Source: Leclercia adecarboxylata
Lineage (GTDB): Bacteria > Pseudomonadota > Gammaproteobacteria > Enterobacterales > Enterobacteriaceae
DNA length: 64,000 nt
NCBI RefSeq assembly: GCF_006874705.1
Contig: NZ_CP035382.1
Span: forward strand, 4,340,001-4,404,000
Reading direction: 5' to 3'
The notes beneath the pieces were generated by a model, which was not told the origin of the DNA, did not search any database, and saw only the letters and a list, made by a program, of their open reading frames with translations. This document shows, piece by piece, positions 28,264 through 36,140 of the stretch (the stretch's first letter is position 1; each line of letters begins with the position of its first letter). The position numbers and the translations under genes were made by a program.

Positions 28264-29385
28264 ATGCAAAGAAAAGTACTGGCTCTGATGATCCCAGCCT
28301 TGTTGATGGCTGGCGCAGCAAATGCAGCTGAAATTTATAATAAAGACGGCAATAAATTAGATCTCTACGGTAAAGTAGACGGTCTGCATTATTTCTCCGA
28401 CGACAGCACTGCTGACGGCGACCAGACATATATGCGTCTCGGCTTTAAAGGCGAAACCCAGATCAACGATACGCTCACCGGCTACGCCCAGTGGGAATAT
28501 AATATCCAGGCAAACAATACCGAAGGTTCTTCTAACCAGTCCTGGACGCGTCTGGCATTCGCTGGCCTGAAATTCGGTGACTATGGTTCATTCGATTACG
28601 GCCGTAACTACGGCGTCCTGTACGACGTGGAAGGCTGGACCGATATGCTGCCAGAGTTTGGCGGCGACTCCTACACCAAAGCAGATAACTTCATGACCGG
28701 CCGTGCGAACGGCGTGGCGACCTACCGTAATACCGACTTCTTCGGCATGGTTGAAGGCCTGAACTTCGCCCTGCAGTACCAGGGCAATAACGAAGGCACC
28801 GGTAACGGTAACGAAGGCACCAACAACAGTAAAGACCGTGGCGTACGTAATGAAAACGGTGACGGCTTCGGTATCTCTACCTCTTACGACTTCGGCATGG
28901 GTATCAGCGCAGCAGCGGCCTATACCTCTTCTGACCGTACTAACGATCAGGTGAAAAATACCACTGCGGGCGGCGACAAAGCTGACGCCTGGACCACCGG
29001 TCTGAAGTATGACGCCAACAATATCTATCTGGCGGCCATGTACTCTGAAACCCGTAACATGACCCCATACGGTAACGGTGACAACGGAAATACCGTTGCA
29101 GAAAAAACCCAGAACTTCGAAGTGACCGCTCAGTACCAGTTCGATTCCGGTCTGCGTCCGGTGGTATCTTACCTGCAGTCTAAAGGTAAAGACCTGGACA
29201 ACGGTCAGGGCGATCAGGATTTGGTTAAATATGCTGAAGTGGGGGCGACTTACTACTTCAACAAAAACATGTCCACCTACGTTGATTATAAAATCAACCT
29301 GCTGGACGAAGACGATCGGTTCTACAAAGACAATGGCATCGGCACCGATGACATCGTCGCCGTCGGTCTGGTTTACCAGTTCTGA
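28264..29385 (+). CDS. ompN: General porin OmpN
   Basis: This 373-residue trimeric beta-barrel porin of the OmpC/OmpF family has a 21-residue signal peptide ending ANA. The mature protein begins [19 protein letters not shown]. The constriction-loop segment LPEFGGDSY and the terminal VGLVYQF (C-terminal Phe for BAM recognition) are present. Loop regions are Asn/Gly-rich ([14 protein letters not shown]). Position beside nifJ and the MicC locus makes OmpN the best call over OmpC. The roughly 370-base AT-rich upstream region carries the sRNA and the promoter. Confidence 0.92.
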   Translation: MQRKVLALMIPALLMAGAANAAEIYNKDGNKLDLYGKVDGLHYFSDDSTADGDQTYMRLGFKGETQINDTLTGYAQWEYNIQANNTEGSSNQSWTRLAFAGLKFGDYGSFDYGRNYGVLYDVEGWTDMLPEFGGDSYTKADNFMTGRANGVATYRNTDFFGMVEGLNFALQYQGNNEGTGNGNEGTNNSKDRGVRNENGDGFGISTSYDFGMGISAAAAYTSSDRTNDQVKNTTAGGDKADAWTTGLKYDANNIYLAAMYSETRNMTPYGNGDNGNTVAEKTQNFEVTAQYQFDSGLRPVVSYLQSKGKDLDNGQGDQDLVKYAEVGATYYFNKNMSTYVDYKINLLDEDDRFYKDNGIGTDDIVAVGLVYQF

Positions 29386-29390
29386 TGAAA

Positions 29391-29416
29391 TTAGCCCGTG
29401 TTACGACGCGGGCTAA
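29391..29416 (+). terminator. Hairpin after ompN
   Basis: TTAGCCCG/CGGGCTAA with a 10-base loop starts 5 bases after the stop. The downstream T content is modest. Confidence 0.65.
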
Positions 29417-29521
29417 CGCTTTATATCCCTTTCAGCATTACGTTCAAATCTTGTTGCGCCGTTCGGCCTTTCTGATACAAGATAAATCTCATGTCTGCCG
29501 GGCTGTAGAGGACTCGCTATT

Positions 29522-29734
29522 ATGAACCATCATGCTGTTAAATCTTCGCGCATCGCCTCGATTGCCTATGATAAATGCAACGAAACGCTGGAAGTCCGTT
29601 TTCGGGATCACAGTGCCTGGCAATATCAGCCCGTACCTGCGCGCATTTTTAATGATTTTCTGCATGTGGTTTCAAAAGGGCGTTTCTATGACGGCGTGGT
29701 AAAAGGCAAATTTAAAGAGAGAAAAATTGCCTGA
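29522..29734 (+). CDS. KTSC-domain small protein
   Basis: This 70-residue protein matches the KTSC fold named after its conserved Lys-Thr-Ser-Cys terminus in some members. The pattern is an SSRIASIAYD opening, then LEVRFRDHSAWQYQPVP, then FNDFLHVVSKGRFYDGVVKGKF. Members are widespread small proteins, some fused to nucleic-acid enzymes, and their role is unknown. GAGGAC lies upstream of the ATG. The gene stands alone. Confidence 0.8.
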   Translation: MNHHAVKSSRIASIAYDKCNETLEVRFRDHSAWQYQPVPARIFNDFLHVVSKGRFYDGVVKGKFKERKIA

Positions 29735-29779
29735 GCGCACATCCCCTGTGCCCATGACCTGTCCAGATGAAGGGCTGCG

Positions 29780-30193
29780 CTAGCTGTCGGCAGTGCGGTA
29801 GCTCAGCACGCCAGCCACACCGCCGCCGCCATCATTGGGATGATGCCTTCCCTCCATTACCAGCACCTCCGGGAAATCAAACGGCGAAACGCCCTCAATG
29901 CAGGCGACGTTGACGCCATACTGCTCCGGATTAGAGCGCCGCTGGTGGAAGGTGTAGATCCCACAGACCGAACAAAAATAGTGTACCGCCGCCTGGGTGT
30001 TAAAACGGTACTCGGTCAGCAGTGATTCGCCCTGAACAATCTCGATACCCGATAAGGGCGCGGAGACGGCAATGGCCCCGCGCATCCGGCAGAATGAGCA
30101 GTTGCAGCGCCGGATGGTGTTGAACCCGTCCGAGAGTTCAACGGTAAACCTGACCGCACCGCAGTGACACTGGGCAGAGACTTTGTTCGCCAT
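29780..30193 (-). CDS. GFA-family (CENP-V/glutathione-dependent formaldehyde-activating) protein
   Basis: This 137-residue zinc protein has the cysteine pattern CHCG near the start, CNCSFC near residue 33 and CSVCG near 97, typical of the GFA fold. The archetype catalyses S-hydroxymethylglutathione formation, but most members have no proven substrate. It is a single gene, convergent with the KTSC gene. Confidence 0.85.
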   Translation of the reverse strand: MANKVSAQCHCGAVRFTVELSDGFNTIRRCNCSFCRMRGAIAVSAPLSGIEIVQGESLLTEYRFNTQAAVHYFCSVCGIYTFHQRRSNPEQYGVNVACIEGVSPFDFPEVLVMEGRHHPNDGGGGVAGVLSYRTADS

Positions 30194-30290
30194 AACAGAC
30201 TCCTCTCAGGTAAGCATGACCCACACAGGTGGCGTGACGGAACGCCGCATACCGGCTAAGTGTAAGTCAGCCTCCAGGTTTGCGCTGCCG

Positions 30291-30797
30291 TCACCGGCGG
30301 CTGAACTCCTCCGCACTCTTTTTCAGCCAGGCTTCCTGAAAGAGTTGTTCTGAATAGGTGAGTTTCATGACGGAGGATAAATAGGGCGCATCGAGCTCAA
30401 TTAAATCATTTTCATTCTGGTATTTGGCATATTTGTCCCCGGCAAACGAGATCTGTTTTTTCACCGCGACATATTTATGTTCGAGCATACTCTCAACTTC
30501 ATCAAACCGGTGCTTATCCAGCTCAAGCATAATGGCGGTGATCCGCCCCGACTTATTGAAGATAACTGCATTATTTTTGGCGCCCTCTAATCCCAGCTCG
30601 TTATTCGGAATAGAGAAAATATCGCCGTCGCTCCACTTACTGCGCCCCTCGTGCTGGGCGGTGGGATAGGCTTTGATAAACTGCTGCAGCGTGGTTTTAC
30701 CTAACGTCAGCCCCATCGCCGTGGTGTTCGCCTTTGCGGATGAAAACACTGCTATTAAAACAAACAAGCTCAATAGTAATTGCCACTGTTTACCCAT
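30291..30797 (-). CDS. Unknown periplasmic protein with signal peptide
   Basis: This 168-residue protein has a hydrophobic signal (LLLSLFVLIAVFSSAKA) and a soluble mixed alpha/beta body with GLTLGKTTLQQFIKAYP and ITAIMLELDKHRFDEV. The shape recalls small secreted proteins with a SmpA-like start, but I cannot assign a family. The ATG at 30797 is chosen because GAGG lies 8 bases upstream; an in-frame GTG at 30806 has its ribosome site too close. Confidence 0.75.
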   Translation of the reverse strand: MGKQWQLLLSLFVLIAVFSSAKANTTAMGLTLGKTTLQQFIKAYPTAQHEGRSKWSDGDIFSIPNNELGLEGAKNNAVIFNKSGRITAIMLELDKHRFDEVESMLEHKYVAVKKQISFAGDKYAKYQNENDLIELDAPYLSSVMKLTYSEQLFQEAWLKKSAEEFSRR

Positions 30798-30987
30798 CGT
30801 TAGCACCTCATCGTATCAGTCGTGTTTTTGCTGACCATCGTCTTCAGTACCTGTCTCTTCTCTATCGTACAGAATTGATCTTCAACAACACATGGGCCTT
30901 TTTGATGAGTGCGCAAGGCCGATACAGCACTAGTTACTGAGCCAGGGTAGAAGGTTGTTAGGGTGGAACGTGCCGGGGCGCAGGTAT

Positions 30988-31015
30988 AAAAAAGCCACCA
31001 GCAAATGCCGGTGGC
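30988..31015 (-). terminator. Rho-independent terminator of the tiny genes at 31037-31249
   Basis: On the minus strand GCCACCGGCA/TGCTGGTGGC is followed by TTTTTT. It lies 21 bases past the stop of the 25-codon frame. A close relative of this hairpin occurs in the prophage at 59021-59052. Confidence 0.85.
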
Positions 31016-31036
31016 GTGGGCATGACCTACGGTCAG

Positions 31037-31114
31037 CTATTTTTTGACGGGTTGGGGCTTTTTATCCCCCGATTCCGGGGCCTCGCGCGGGTCATCTTTT
31101 TCAACATACAGCAT
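31037..31114 (-). CDS. Tiny protein, 25 residues, unknown function
   Basis: The ATG at 31114 has a very strong ribosome site (GGGAGGT) at ideal distance, and a rho-independent terminator follows the stop. The product starts MLYVEKDDPREAP and ends KKPQPVKK; it is charged, with no membrane segment. A TATAGT -10-like box lies about 40 bases upstream. A 39-codon frame ends 15 bases before it in the same direction. I do not recognise it. It could also be a leader or small regulatory peptide. Confidence 0.6.
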   Translation of the reverse strand: MLYVEKDDPREAPESGDKKPQPVKK

Positions 31115-31129
31115 GACTACCTCCCGTTT

Positions 31130-31249
31130 TTATGGATGGACTACAACTATAGCCTTGTTGCGTAAAACCAGCCAGGCGGCAGGCGTTTGCTGTAAAACGT
31201 GCTGACATTCACCGCCGTAATCCGTACCATACACGCCATACTTTTTCAT
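31130..31249 (-). CDS. Possible small protein, 39 residues, or the tail of a decayed gene
   Basis: The frame from ATG 31249 reads MKKYGVYGTDYGGECQHVL and ends AIVVVHP. The ribosome site is weak (CAGG). The frame stays open upstream for another 18 codons (VAKAAQAAHRKDGGQQ) to a GTG and then a TAG. It could therefore be the 3' remnant of a longer gene. It ends 15 bases upstream of the 25-codon frame. Confidence 0.35.
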   Translation of the reverse strand: MKKYGVYGTDYGGECQHVLQQTPAAWLVLRNKAIVVVHP

Positions 31250-31658
31250 GTTGACCTGCTGCCCCCCATCTTTGCGGTGGGCCGCCTGGGCGGCTTTAGC
31301 CACAAACGAATTGAGCCACTATTAAATGTCGCAAAATCAAGAAATTAACAAAAAAGACCAGTACAACCTCAACAAGTAGCGCTAACGGTTCCAAGTCATT
31401 GAAAATGGTAATATTCACTCTACTTTCAAAGGCTTAACATTTTAAATTATATACAATAAGTACCGATAAGCTACATTCAGCCTGCCCCATTTCATGCCCC
31501 ATGATGCGTTTTGCCCCAAGGTTTGTCCCACTCACGTCCCATTAACTAAACTTTGCGTAGCTCCTTCCAGAAAACATACCTGCTCGTTTACAACACCAGC
31601 CTACCCTGGCAAAATCGCTACCGATCCGTTTGTAAGATTTAAAGGTGCGCACCGCTTC
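31250..31658. other. Gene-free AT-rich junction between chromosome and prophage
   Basis: No credible gene is seen. The stretch 31320-31480 is AT-rich and unlike the flanking GC-rich core genes. It is followed by five regularly spaced GCCCCA/GTCCCA motifs (31483-31541). The change in composition, and the phage genes that start right after, place the left prophage end here. The exact attachment core cannot be fixed without the other end. Confidence 0.5.
31483..31541 (-). repeat. Five direct copies of TGGG(A/G)C(A/G), candidate integrase arm sites
   Basis: Plus-strand copies TGCCCCA (31483, 31495, 31512), TGTCCCA (31524) and CGTCCCA (31535) are spaced 11-17 bases apart. Clusters of short direct repeats close to a prophage end are typical of arm-type sites bound by tyrosine integrases. 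No integrase lies in the window to confirm this. Confidence 0.45.
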
Positions 31659-31844
31659 TTACACCGGCGAATCATCATCAGCGTCCGTGCTGTTAATGAA
31701 GTAAGTCACCCTGCCCATCACCTCGACTTCTTCCGCCGCAGCCCCCTCGATCGCCTCGCCGTCACTGGTTATCAGCGCACTATTAGCAGATCGGAGAATC
31801 TCGTCGTGTAACGAGGCGAAAGCATATCCCGCTTCATTTGCCAC
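31659..31844 (-). CDS. Small phage protein overlapping the end of umuC
   Basis: This 61-residue frame overlaps the last 73 bases of umuC in another frame and ends before the prophage junction. It reads LHDEILRSANSALITSDGEAIEG and ends VEVMGRVTYFINSTDADDDSPV. The VEVMGRVTYFI part vaguely recalls the C-terminus of S24 peptidases, but the catalytic parts are missing. It would start with GTG at 31844, with no clear ribosome site. The coding character after the umuC stop suggests it is real. Function unknown. Confidence 0.5.
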   Translation of the reverse strand: MANEAGYAFASLHDEILRSANSALITSDGEAIEGAAAEEVEVMGRVTYFINSTDADDDSPV

Positions 31845-33040
31845 TGCTGCTGGATACCCTGCCCCGCGAAGTAGAGTGTTCCTCGCCCATTCTTCGAGTT
31901 CAGGTGATCCAGTACTTCCATCAACTTTTCGCTGTTTCGCCGTGGTGCCGAGTCGTCGAACAGGTTCAGCTGCGCAACACCCTGGCTGAAAAAGTCACCC
32001 AGCATTACACCTGCTTTCTGATACCAGTGACCTTCACGCCAGATGTTATCCAGGCAGCGCACTGCGGCATTGATTATGTCGCGAGTGTCCTGTGTTGGCG
32101 TAAGTAATTTCACAGACACATTATTGCCGTAATACGGCTCGTTTATTGCGAATGGGGAGGTTTTCACGAAAGCGGAAATATACCGGCAGTACTGGTGTTC
32201 ACCGCGCATCTTCTCCGCAGCGCGCGCCGCATGACTGCAGATCGCCTGATGCATCTGCTCGTATTCCGTTACCCGTTCACCGAACGAACGTGAGCAGACA
32301 ATCTCCTGTTTTGATGGTGCAAACTCCTCCAGCTCCAGACATGGTTCGCCGCGCAGCTCCCGCACCGTACGCTCCAGTACCACGTTGAAATGCTTGCGAA
32401 TAACCCAAGGGGAAGTATCAGCCAATTGACATGCATTCGTAATGCCCATTGCAGTCAGTTTTTTGCTGATACGCCGACCCACGCCCCATACGTCTTCCAC
32501 TGGAACGATAGACATTAACCGCCGCTGTCGATCAACGTTCGACAAATCCACCACGCCACCAGTCTGCTGCTGCCACTTCTTTGCAGCATGGTTAGCTAGC
32601 TTCGCCAGGGTTTTGGTTTTCGCGATGCCAATCCCTACCGTGAGATGTGTATTACGTAAAACAGTAGCGCGGATCTCCCGGCCAAAATCCTCCAGGTTCC
32701 GGCAGTTCCTCACCCCTGTCAGGTCACAAAATGCCTCGTCGATACTGTAAATTTCCACGCGGGGGCACATGAGCTCTAGCGTAGTCATCACCCGGTTCGA
32801 CATATCCGCATACAGCTCGTAGTTGCTGGAAAAGGTGGCGACGTTATAACGCCGGAATAATTCCCGCTGTTTAAAGAAGGGCTCGCCCATCTTTATGCCA
32901 ATTTGCTTGGCCTCAGCACTGCGGGCGATAACGCACCCGTCGTTATTCGAAAGCGCGACGACAGGCCTCCCCTTTAAGTCGGGTCTGAACACCGTTTCGC
33001 ACGAAGCATAAAAGCTGTTCACATCCACCAGGGCAAACAT
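31772..33040 (-). CDS. umuC: Y-family DNA polymerase V catalytic subunit UmuC
   Basis: This 422-residue translesion polymerase copies damaged DNA during the SOS response, together with cleaved UmuD. Catalytic acids are D6 (VDVNSFYAS) and D101-E102 (YSIDEAF). The steric-gate region FYASCE is present, and QLNLFDD near residue 357 is the beta-clamp binding motif. It has full E. coli length, so it is likely functional. It starts one base after the umuD stop. Confidence 0.95.
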   Translation of the reverse strand: MFALVDVNSFYASCETVFRPDLKGRPVVALSNNDGCVIARSAEAKQIGIKMGEPFFKQRELFRRYNVATFSSNYELYADMSNRVMTTLELMCPRVEIYSIDEAFCDLTGVRNCRNLEDFGREIRATVLRNTHLTVGIGIAKTKTLAKLANHAAKKWQQQTGGVVDLSNVDRQRRLMSIVPVEDVWGVGRRISKKLTAMGITNACQLADTSPWVIRKHFNVVLERTVRELRGEPCLELEEFAPSKQEIVCSRSFGERVTEYEQMHQAICSHAARAAEKMRGEHQYCRYISAFVKTSPFAINEPYYGNNVSVKLLTPTQDTRDIINAAVRCLDNIWREGHWYQKAGVMLGDFFSQGVAQLNLFDDSAPRRNSEKLMEVLDHLNSKNGRGTLYFAGQGIQQQWQMKRDMLSPRYTTRFSDLLIVR

Positions 33041-33041
33041 A

Positions 33042-33461
33042 TCAGCTTGTTGATTTAACTATGTACGTCACCACCCCGAAGATATCCAGGGTTTCCTCGC
33101 TGCCCACCACGATCGGTGAATAGGCACTATTCATGGGATTCAGCTGCACCGTCGGGCGAAGTTGCAGGACTTTAACGGTAAATTCGCCGCCTACGGCTGC
33201 AATGACTATATCCCCGTGTTCAGCCGTTTTGGAACTGTCCACCACCAGCAGGTCTCCGTCACTGATGCCCGCTTCGACCATGGAATCTCCCGCTGCTTTA
33301 ACAAAATATGTTGCGCTGGGATGCTGGATCATCAGTTCGTTTAAATCGATGCGCTGCTCAACATAATCCGCCGCCGGGGACGGAAACCCACACTGAACAA
33401 GACTTGCGTAAAGGGGTAGCGCGACAATGCCGCGCAACTCTGCTGGCGTGTAAAATTCCAT
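33042..33461 (-). CDS. umuD: SOS mutagenesis protein UmuD (S24 peptidase)
   Basis: This 139-residue LexA-fold protein self-cleaves when RecA is activated, giving UmuD' for polymerase V. With the ATG at 33461 the cleavage pair is C24-G25 and the dyad is S60 (GDSM) and K97 (FTVK), exactly the E. coli numbering. AGGAG lies 9 bases upstream. A group II intron ends 22 bases before the start codon, separating the gene from its LexA-controlled promoter at 35394-35434. Confidence 0.95.
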   Translation of the reverse strand: MEFYTPAELRGIVALPLYASLVQCGFPSPAADYVEQRIDLNELMIQHPSATYFVKAAGDSMVEAGISDGDLLVVDSSKTAEHGDIVIAAVGGEFTVKVLQLRPTVQLNPMNSAYSPIVVGSEETLDIFGVVTYIVKSTS

Positions 33462-33483
33462 AAACAACCACTCCTGATTTTAT

Positions 33484-35392
33484 GTCGCGGTAGGGATACC
33501 CGTTACCGGATACCCCCCGCACAGATCCCGGCGTGCGCGATTTACGCACCGGGCTCCTGCCTCGGGTGTCTGGCGGTGAACCGCTCCACAGGCCATGGAT
33601 GAAGAACCCGAACCCTTGGTAGCCATGCGGCTGCCAGTTTGTTTGCTTTCGTCCAGGTCGTATCATCCTTCTGGCTCCTGCGCCTGAGCGCCCGGCGCCA
33701 GAGGTTTGTTACGTGTGTCCTGAACTTCTGCATGGTGGGGAAGTTGCCCGGTACCGAGTGATAGTTCAGGTATCCCTGAACCACTCTCCTGAGCCATTTT
33801 CCCTGTTCGGGGATTGAGTAATGCCAGCGCCTTCGCAGACCGTCTTTGATGGCTTTCAGAGTTGCCGTCATCCGATCCCGGCGGGTCTTTCGTATCAGCA
33901 TGAACCTGCCGTTGCGATCTTTCCCGCTGATGTGCGTGAACCCGAGGAAGTTGAACGTTTCTGGTTTGCCTTTTCCCCTGATGGCACGGTTTTCGGCAGC
34001 GAAGCGGCCGAACTCCATCAGACGGGTTTTCTCCGGGTGAACCGTGAGTCCGAACTCCCTCAGTCTGCGCTGCATGGCTATACGGAAGCGCCGGGCATCG
34101 TATCGTTTGTCGAACCCGATGACGATGTCATCGGCGTATCTGACCATTACCACATTGCCTGTGGCATAGCGACGTCGCCACTGATGCGCCCACAGATCGA
34201 AGACGTAGTGGAGGTATATGTTTGCCAGCAGCGGTGAGATGACCGCACCCTGTGGGGTGCCTTCCTCCGTTGCTCGCCATTGACCCTCCTCCGACGTCCC
34301 GGCTGTGAGCCACTTACGTATGAGCCTGATTACCCTCCGGTCGCCGATCCGATGCTCTGTGAACCTGATCAGCCATTCGTGGCTCACCCTGTCAAAGAAC
34401 TGACTGATGTCGGCATCCAGTACCCAGTTTACGTTAGTGCGTACCAGCCCTGTGGCCAGTGCGTCCAGTGCATCGTGCTGGCTTCGCCCGGGTCTGAACC
34501 CGTATGAGAACCCCATAAAGTCGTTTTCATAGACTGCGTTCAGGATTTTCACCAGCGCATACTGGACGATCTTGTCCTCCAGCGAGGCGATGCCGAGCGG
34601 GCGTTGTTTTCCATCCGCTTTTGGGATGTAGTGACGCCTGCCGGGCTGCGCCCTGTAGCTGCCCTGATGTAGCCTCCGGTGCAGATCTGTTATGTTGTTC
34701 TTCATGTTTCCGGCGTAGTCCATCCACCTGATGCCATCCACTCCGGCGGCCGCTTTCCTGCTCAGGGAGAGGAATGCGGCTTCCAGTGCTTCGACTGTCA
34801 GCAGGTGGAACAATGCTGTAAACCGTTCTTTCTTCCGCTGCTTCGCAGCTTCCCGCACGCGTGACAGCCTCTGTGACATGCTTTCCCGGCTCTGTGTCCG
34901 GCGCATGTGTGGCTGTTCCGCGTTCCCCTTGGCCCCGCTCCTTCGCTCCACTGACTCCGCTCCTTTCGGGTTGTTCGCCTGCTTCGCCGCTACTATGAGC
35001 GAGTCCGACTTCTCCTCTCCGTACATCACCGGCTATGACTCCTCGTCTTCCCGGTGCGGGCCATCTCCGACACTGGCAGATGGTCAGAGGGGAGATCTCC
35101 CGGTTCCCGCGTAGAGATCGTATTGACATGCCAGGGTCTCAGACCCCGCCGGGTCCATGTGGCACTCGCAGTATCGCACCCTATGATGTTGCCTTCCGTT
35201 AACAGTACAACGTCGGCACCCGGTAATTTAATATACATTTCGTGGCTCAATGGCTGGCCTGTCAACACCCCTGTCAACGCTTCGCCCCATACCTCGCGGT
35301 ATGCAACGCATGACTCGGGGACCTTGTGGATTGCTGGTCCTTCAATGGTCGGGGACTTTCACCCCTTGATCTCTACCGGTCTCCCGGCGCAC
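33484..35392 (-). mobile_element. Group II intron inserted in the umuDC operator/leader
   Basis: The intron is 1,909 bases and encodes a reverse transcriptase. Its 5' end on the minus strand is GTGCGCC at 35392, the group II consensus GUGYG. Its 3' end carries domain V (GAGCCCGGTGCG...CGCACGCCGGGATC, 33555-33520) and a domain VI stem with a bulged A seven bases before the terminal AC at 33484. EBS1 ACTGTT (35206-35201) is fully complementary to the last six bases of the 5' exon, AACAGT. Excision joins ACAGT to ATAAAATCAGGAG and rebuilds a normal umuDC leader. It lies in the sense orientation of umuDC. The bacterial class is not assigned. Confidence 0.93.
33542..35029 (-). CDS. ltrA: Group II intron reverse transcriptase/maturase
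   Basis: This protein of up to 495 residues supports splicing and retrohoming of its host intron. RT motifs run from GVDGIRW near residue 96, through IPKADGKQRPLGI and GFRPGRSQHDAL, to the catalytic YADD at 298-301 and TFNFLGFT. The maturase X domain follows (WLRRVVQGYLNYHSVPGN). No HNH endonuclease is visible at the C-terminus. The frame is intact. The true start may be an internal Met, since the first 50 residues are less conserved in such proteins. It lies in intron domain IV. Confidence 0.93.
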   Translation of the reverse strand: MMYGEEKSDSLIVAAKQANNPKGAESVERRSGAKGNAEQPHMRRTQSRESMSQRLSRVREAAKQRKKERFTALFHLLTVEALEAAFLSLSRKAAAGVDGIRWMDYAGNMKNNITDLHRRLHQGSYRAQPGRRHYIPKADGKQRPLGIASLEDKIVQYALVKILNAVYENDFMGFSYGFRPGRSQHDALDALATGLVRTNVNWVLDADISQFFDRVSHEWLIRFTEHRIGDRRVIRLIRKWLTAGTSEEGQWRATEEGTPQGAVISPLLANIYLHYVFDLWAHQWRRRYATGNVVMVRYADDIVIGFDKRYDARRFRIAMQRRLREFGLTVHPEKTRLMEFGRFAAENRAIRGKGKPETFNFLGFTHISGKDRNGRFMLIRKTRRDRMTATLKAIKDGLRRRWHYSIPEQGKWLRRVVQGYLNYHSVPGNFPTMQKFRTHVTNLWRRALRRRSQKDDTTWTKANKLAAAWLPRVRVLHPWPVERFTARHPRQEPGA

Positions 35393-35393
35393 A

Positions 35394-35434
35394 CTGTTTT
35401 TATATACAGTAGTTTTAAAGAGAGTGCAGATCAA
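35394..35434 (-). promoter_or_regulatory. umuDC SOS promoter with LexA box, cut off by the intron
   Basis: The LexA core CTGTATATAAAAACAG (35409-35394) is a perfect CTG-N10-CAG box identical to that of E. coli umuDC. TTGATC (35434-35429) lies 17 bases before TACTGT (35411-35406), giving a promoter with the E. coli umuDC layout. The intron begins one base past ...ACAGT, replacing the last base of the 20-base operator. Transcription would start only about 5-8 bases before the intron. Confidence 0.88.
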
Positions 35435-35467
35435 TGCGGCGACGCCTATCAATGCCGCCGTCAGGAG

Positions 35468-35773
35468 TTAAACTGCGGCGACAAAATATACGGCGGTGCA
35501 GGCCAGAACAGGAACGAACCAGTCGAGAAGGCTGGGTATGTTCCATGCCCGCAAGTCGAAACCTCTCCACCACGGCATGTTAGCCCGTTTGCCGCCGCCG
35601 AACTGGGCGATCCAGCGATACTCGGCCTGGGTGTGCTCACGGGCGATGAACCACATGCAACCAAGGGCACCACCAGTAGACCAGACTCCAAAACTCAGAC
35701 CAATTGCGCACTGGATAACCACGCAAACAAGTGCATGCATTAACGGTGAGATATCAATCTTATTCTGCATCAT
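35468..35773 (-). CDS. Phage membrane protein, 101 residues
   Basis: The protein starts MMQNKIDISPLMHALVCVVIQ and has three hydrophobic segments: LMHALVCVVIQCAIGLSFGVW, the short GGALGCMWFIA, and WFVPVLACTAVYFVAAV at the C-terminus. The REHTQAEYRWI and FGGGKRANMPWW loops are polar. Proteins of this type are common near tail fibre genes of lambdoid prophages. Their function is unknown; envelope modification or holin-like roles are possible but unsupported. The ATG overlaps the upstream stop (ATGA). The SOS promoter of umuDC lies 34 bases past its end. Confidence 0.75.
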   Translation of the reverse strand: MMQNKIDISPLMHALVCVVIQCAIGLSFGVWSTGGALGCMWFIAREHTQAEYRWIAQFGGGKRANMPWWRGFDLRAWNIPSLLDWFVPVLACTAVYFVAAV

Positions 35774-36138
35774 ATTCTGTTCGTCGCCATACCCAAGAAA
35801 GTCATCGATATATTGATCGCCGCGCCGGTTCGATTTTCGATGTAGCACTTACTCCCATTTGATGAAATTGTGAGCTTACCATCTGCTCCTGTAATCCCAC
35901 TTAACACGGTATTTGTCAGCACGTCAAAGTTAGCCCCGCCAAAATATTTAACAGCAGATGATCCTCTGATCCATGCCATACCATGATTGCTCGTACTTGA
36001 TTCAGCAACAAACACATGACCGTAATCAACAGGCAAATTTAGCACAGCAGCCTCATCGTCCTGAAGTGCAATAGCGAAAGACCCGAAGGACTGAGCTTCA
36101 TTCGTCGCACACCTCGGGTCGTTATTTACTGTAACCAT
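35770..36138 (-). CDS. Phage protein downstream of the tailspike
   Basis: This 122-residue protein is coupled to the tailspike gene; its ATG lies three bases inside the overlap and GAGG is placed correctly for the ATG at 36138. The sequence is beta-rich, with ITGADGKLTISSNGSKCYIENRTG resembling a virion appendage or a C-terminal trimerisation-type domain. It could be a tailspike accessory or chaperone protein. I do not recognise a named family. Confidence 0.65.
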   Translation of the reverse strand: MVTVNNDPRCATNEAQSFGSFAIALQDDEAAVLNLPVDYGHVFVAESSTSNHGMAWIRGSSAVKYFGGANFDVLTNTVLSGITGADGKLTISSNGSKCYIENRTGAAINISMTFLGMATNRI

Positions 36139-36140
36139 CA

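Noticed and set aside
31130..31249. Integrase remnant at the prophage end
   Set aside because: No tyrosine-recombinase motif is present in the short frame, so the origin is left open.
34527..35129. 200-codon frame overlapping the intron reverse transcriptase
   Set aside because: It is a shadow frame of the RT gene and the intron RNA domains, with no recognisable domain.
33484..35392. Intron as a simple retroelement or insertion sequence
   Set aside because: There are no terminal inverted repeats or target duplication; group II 5' and 3' ends and domains V and VI are present.
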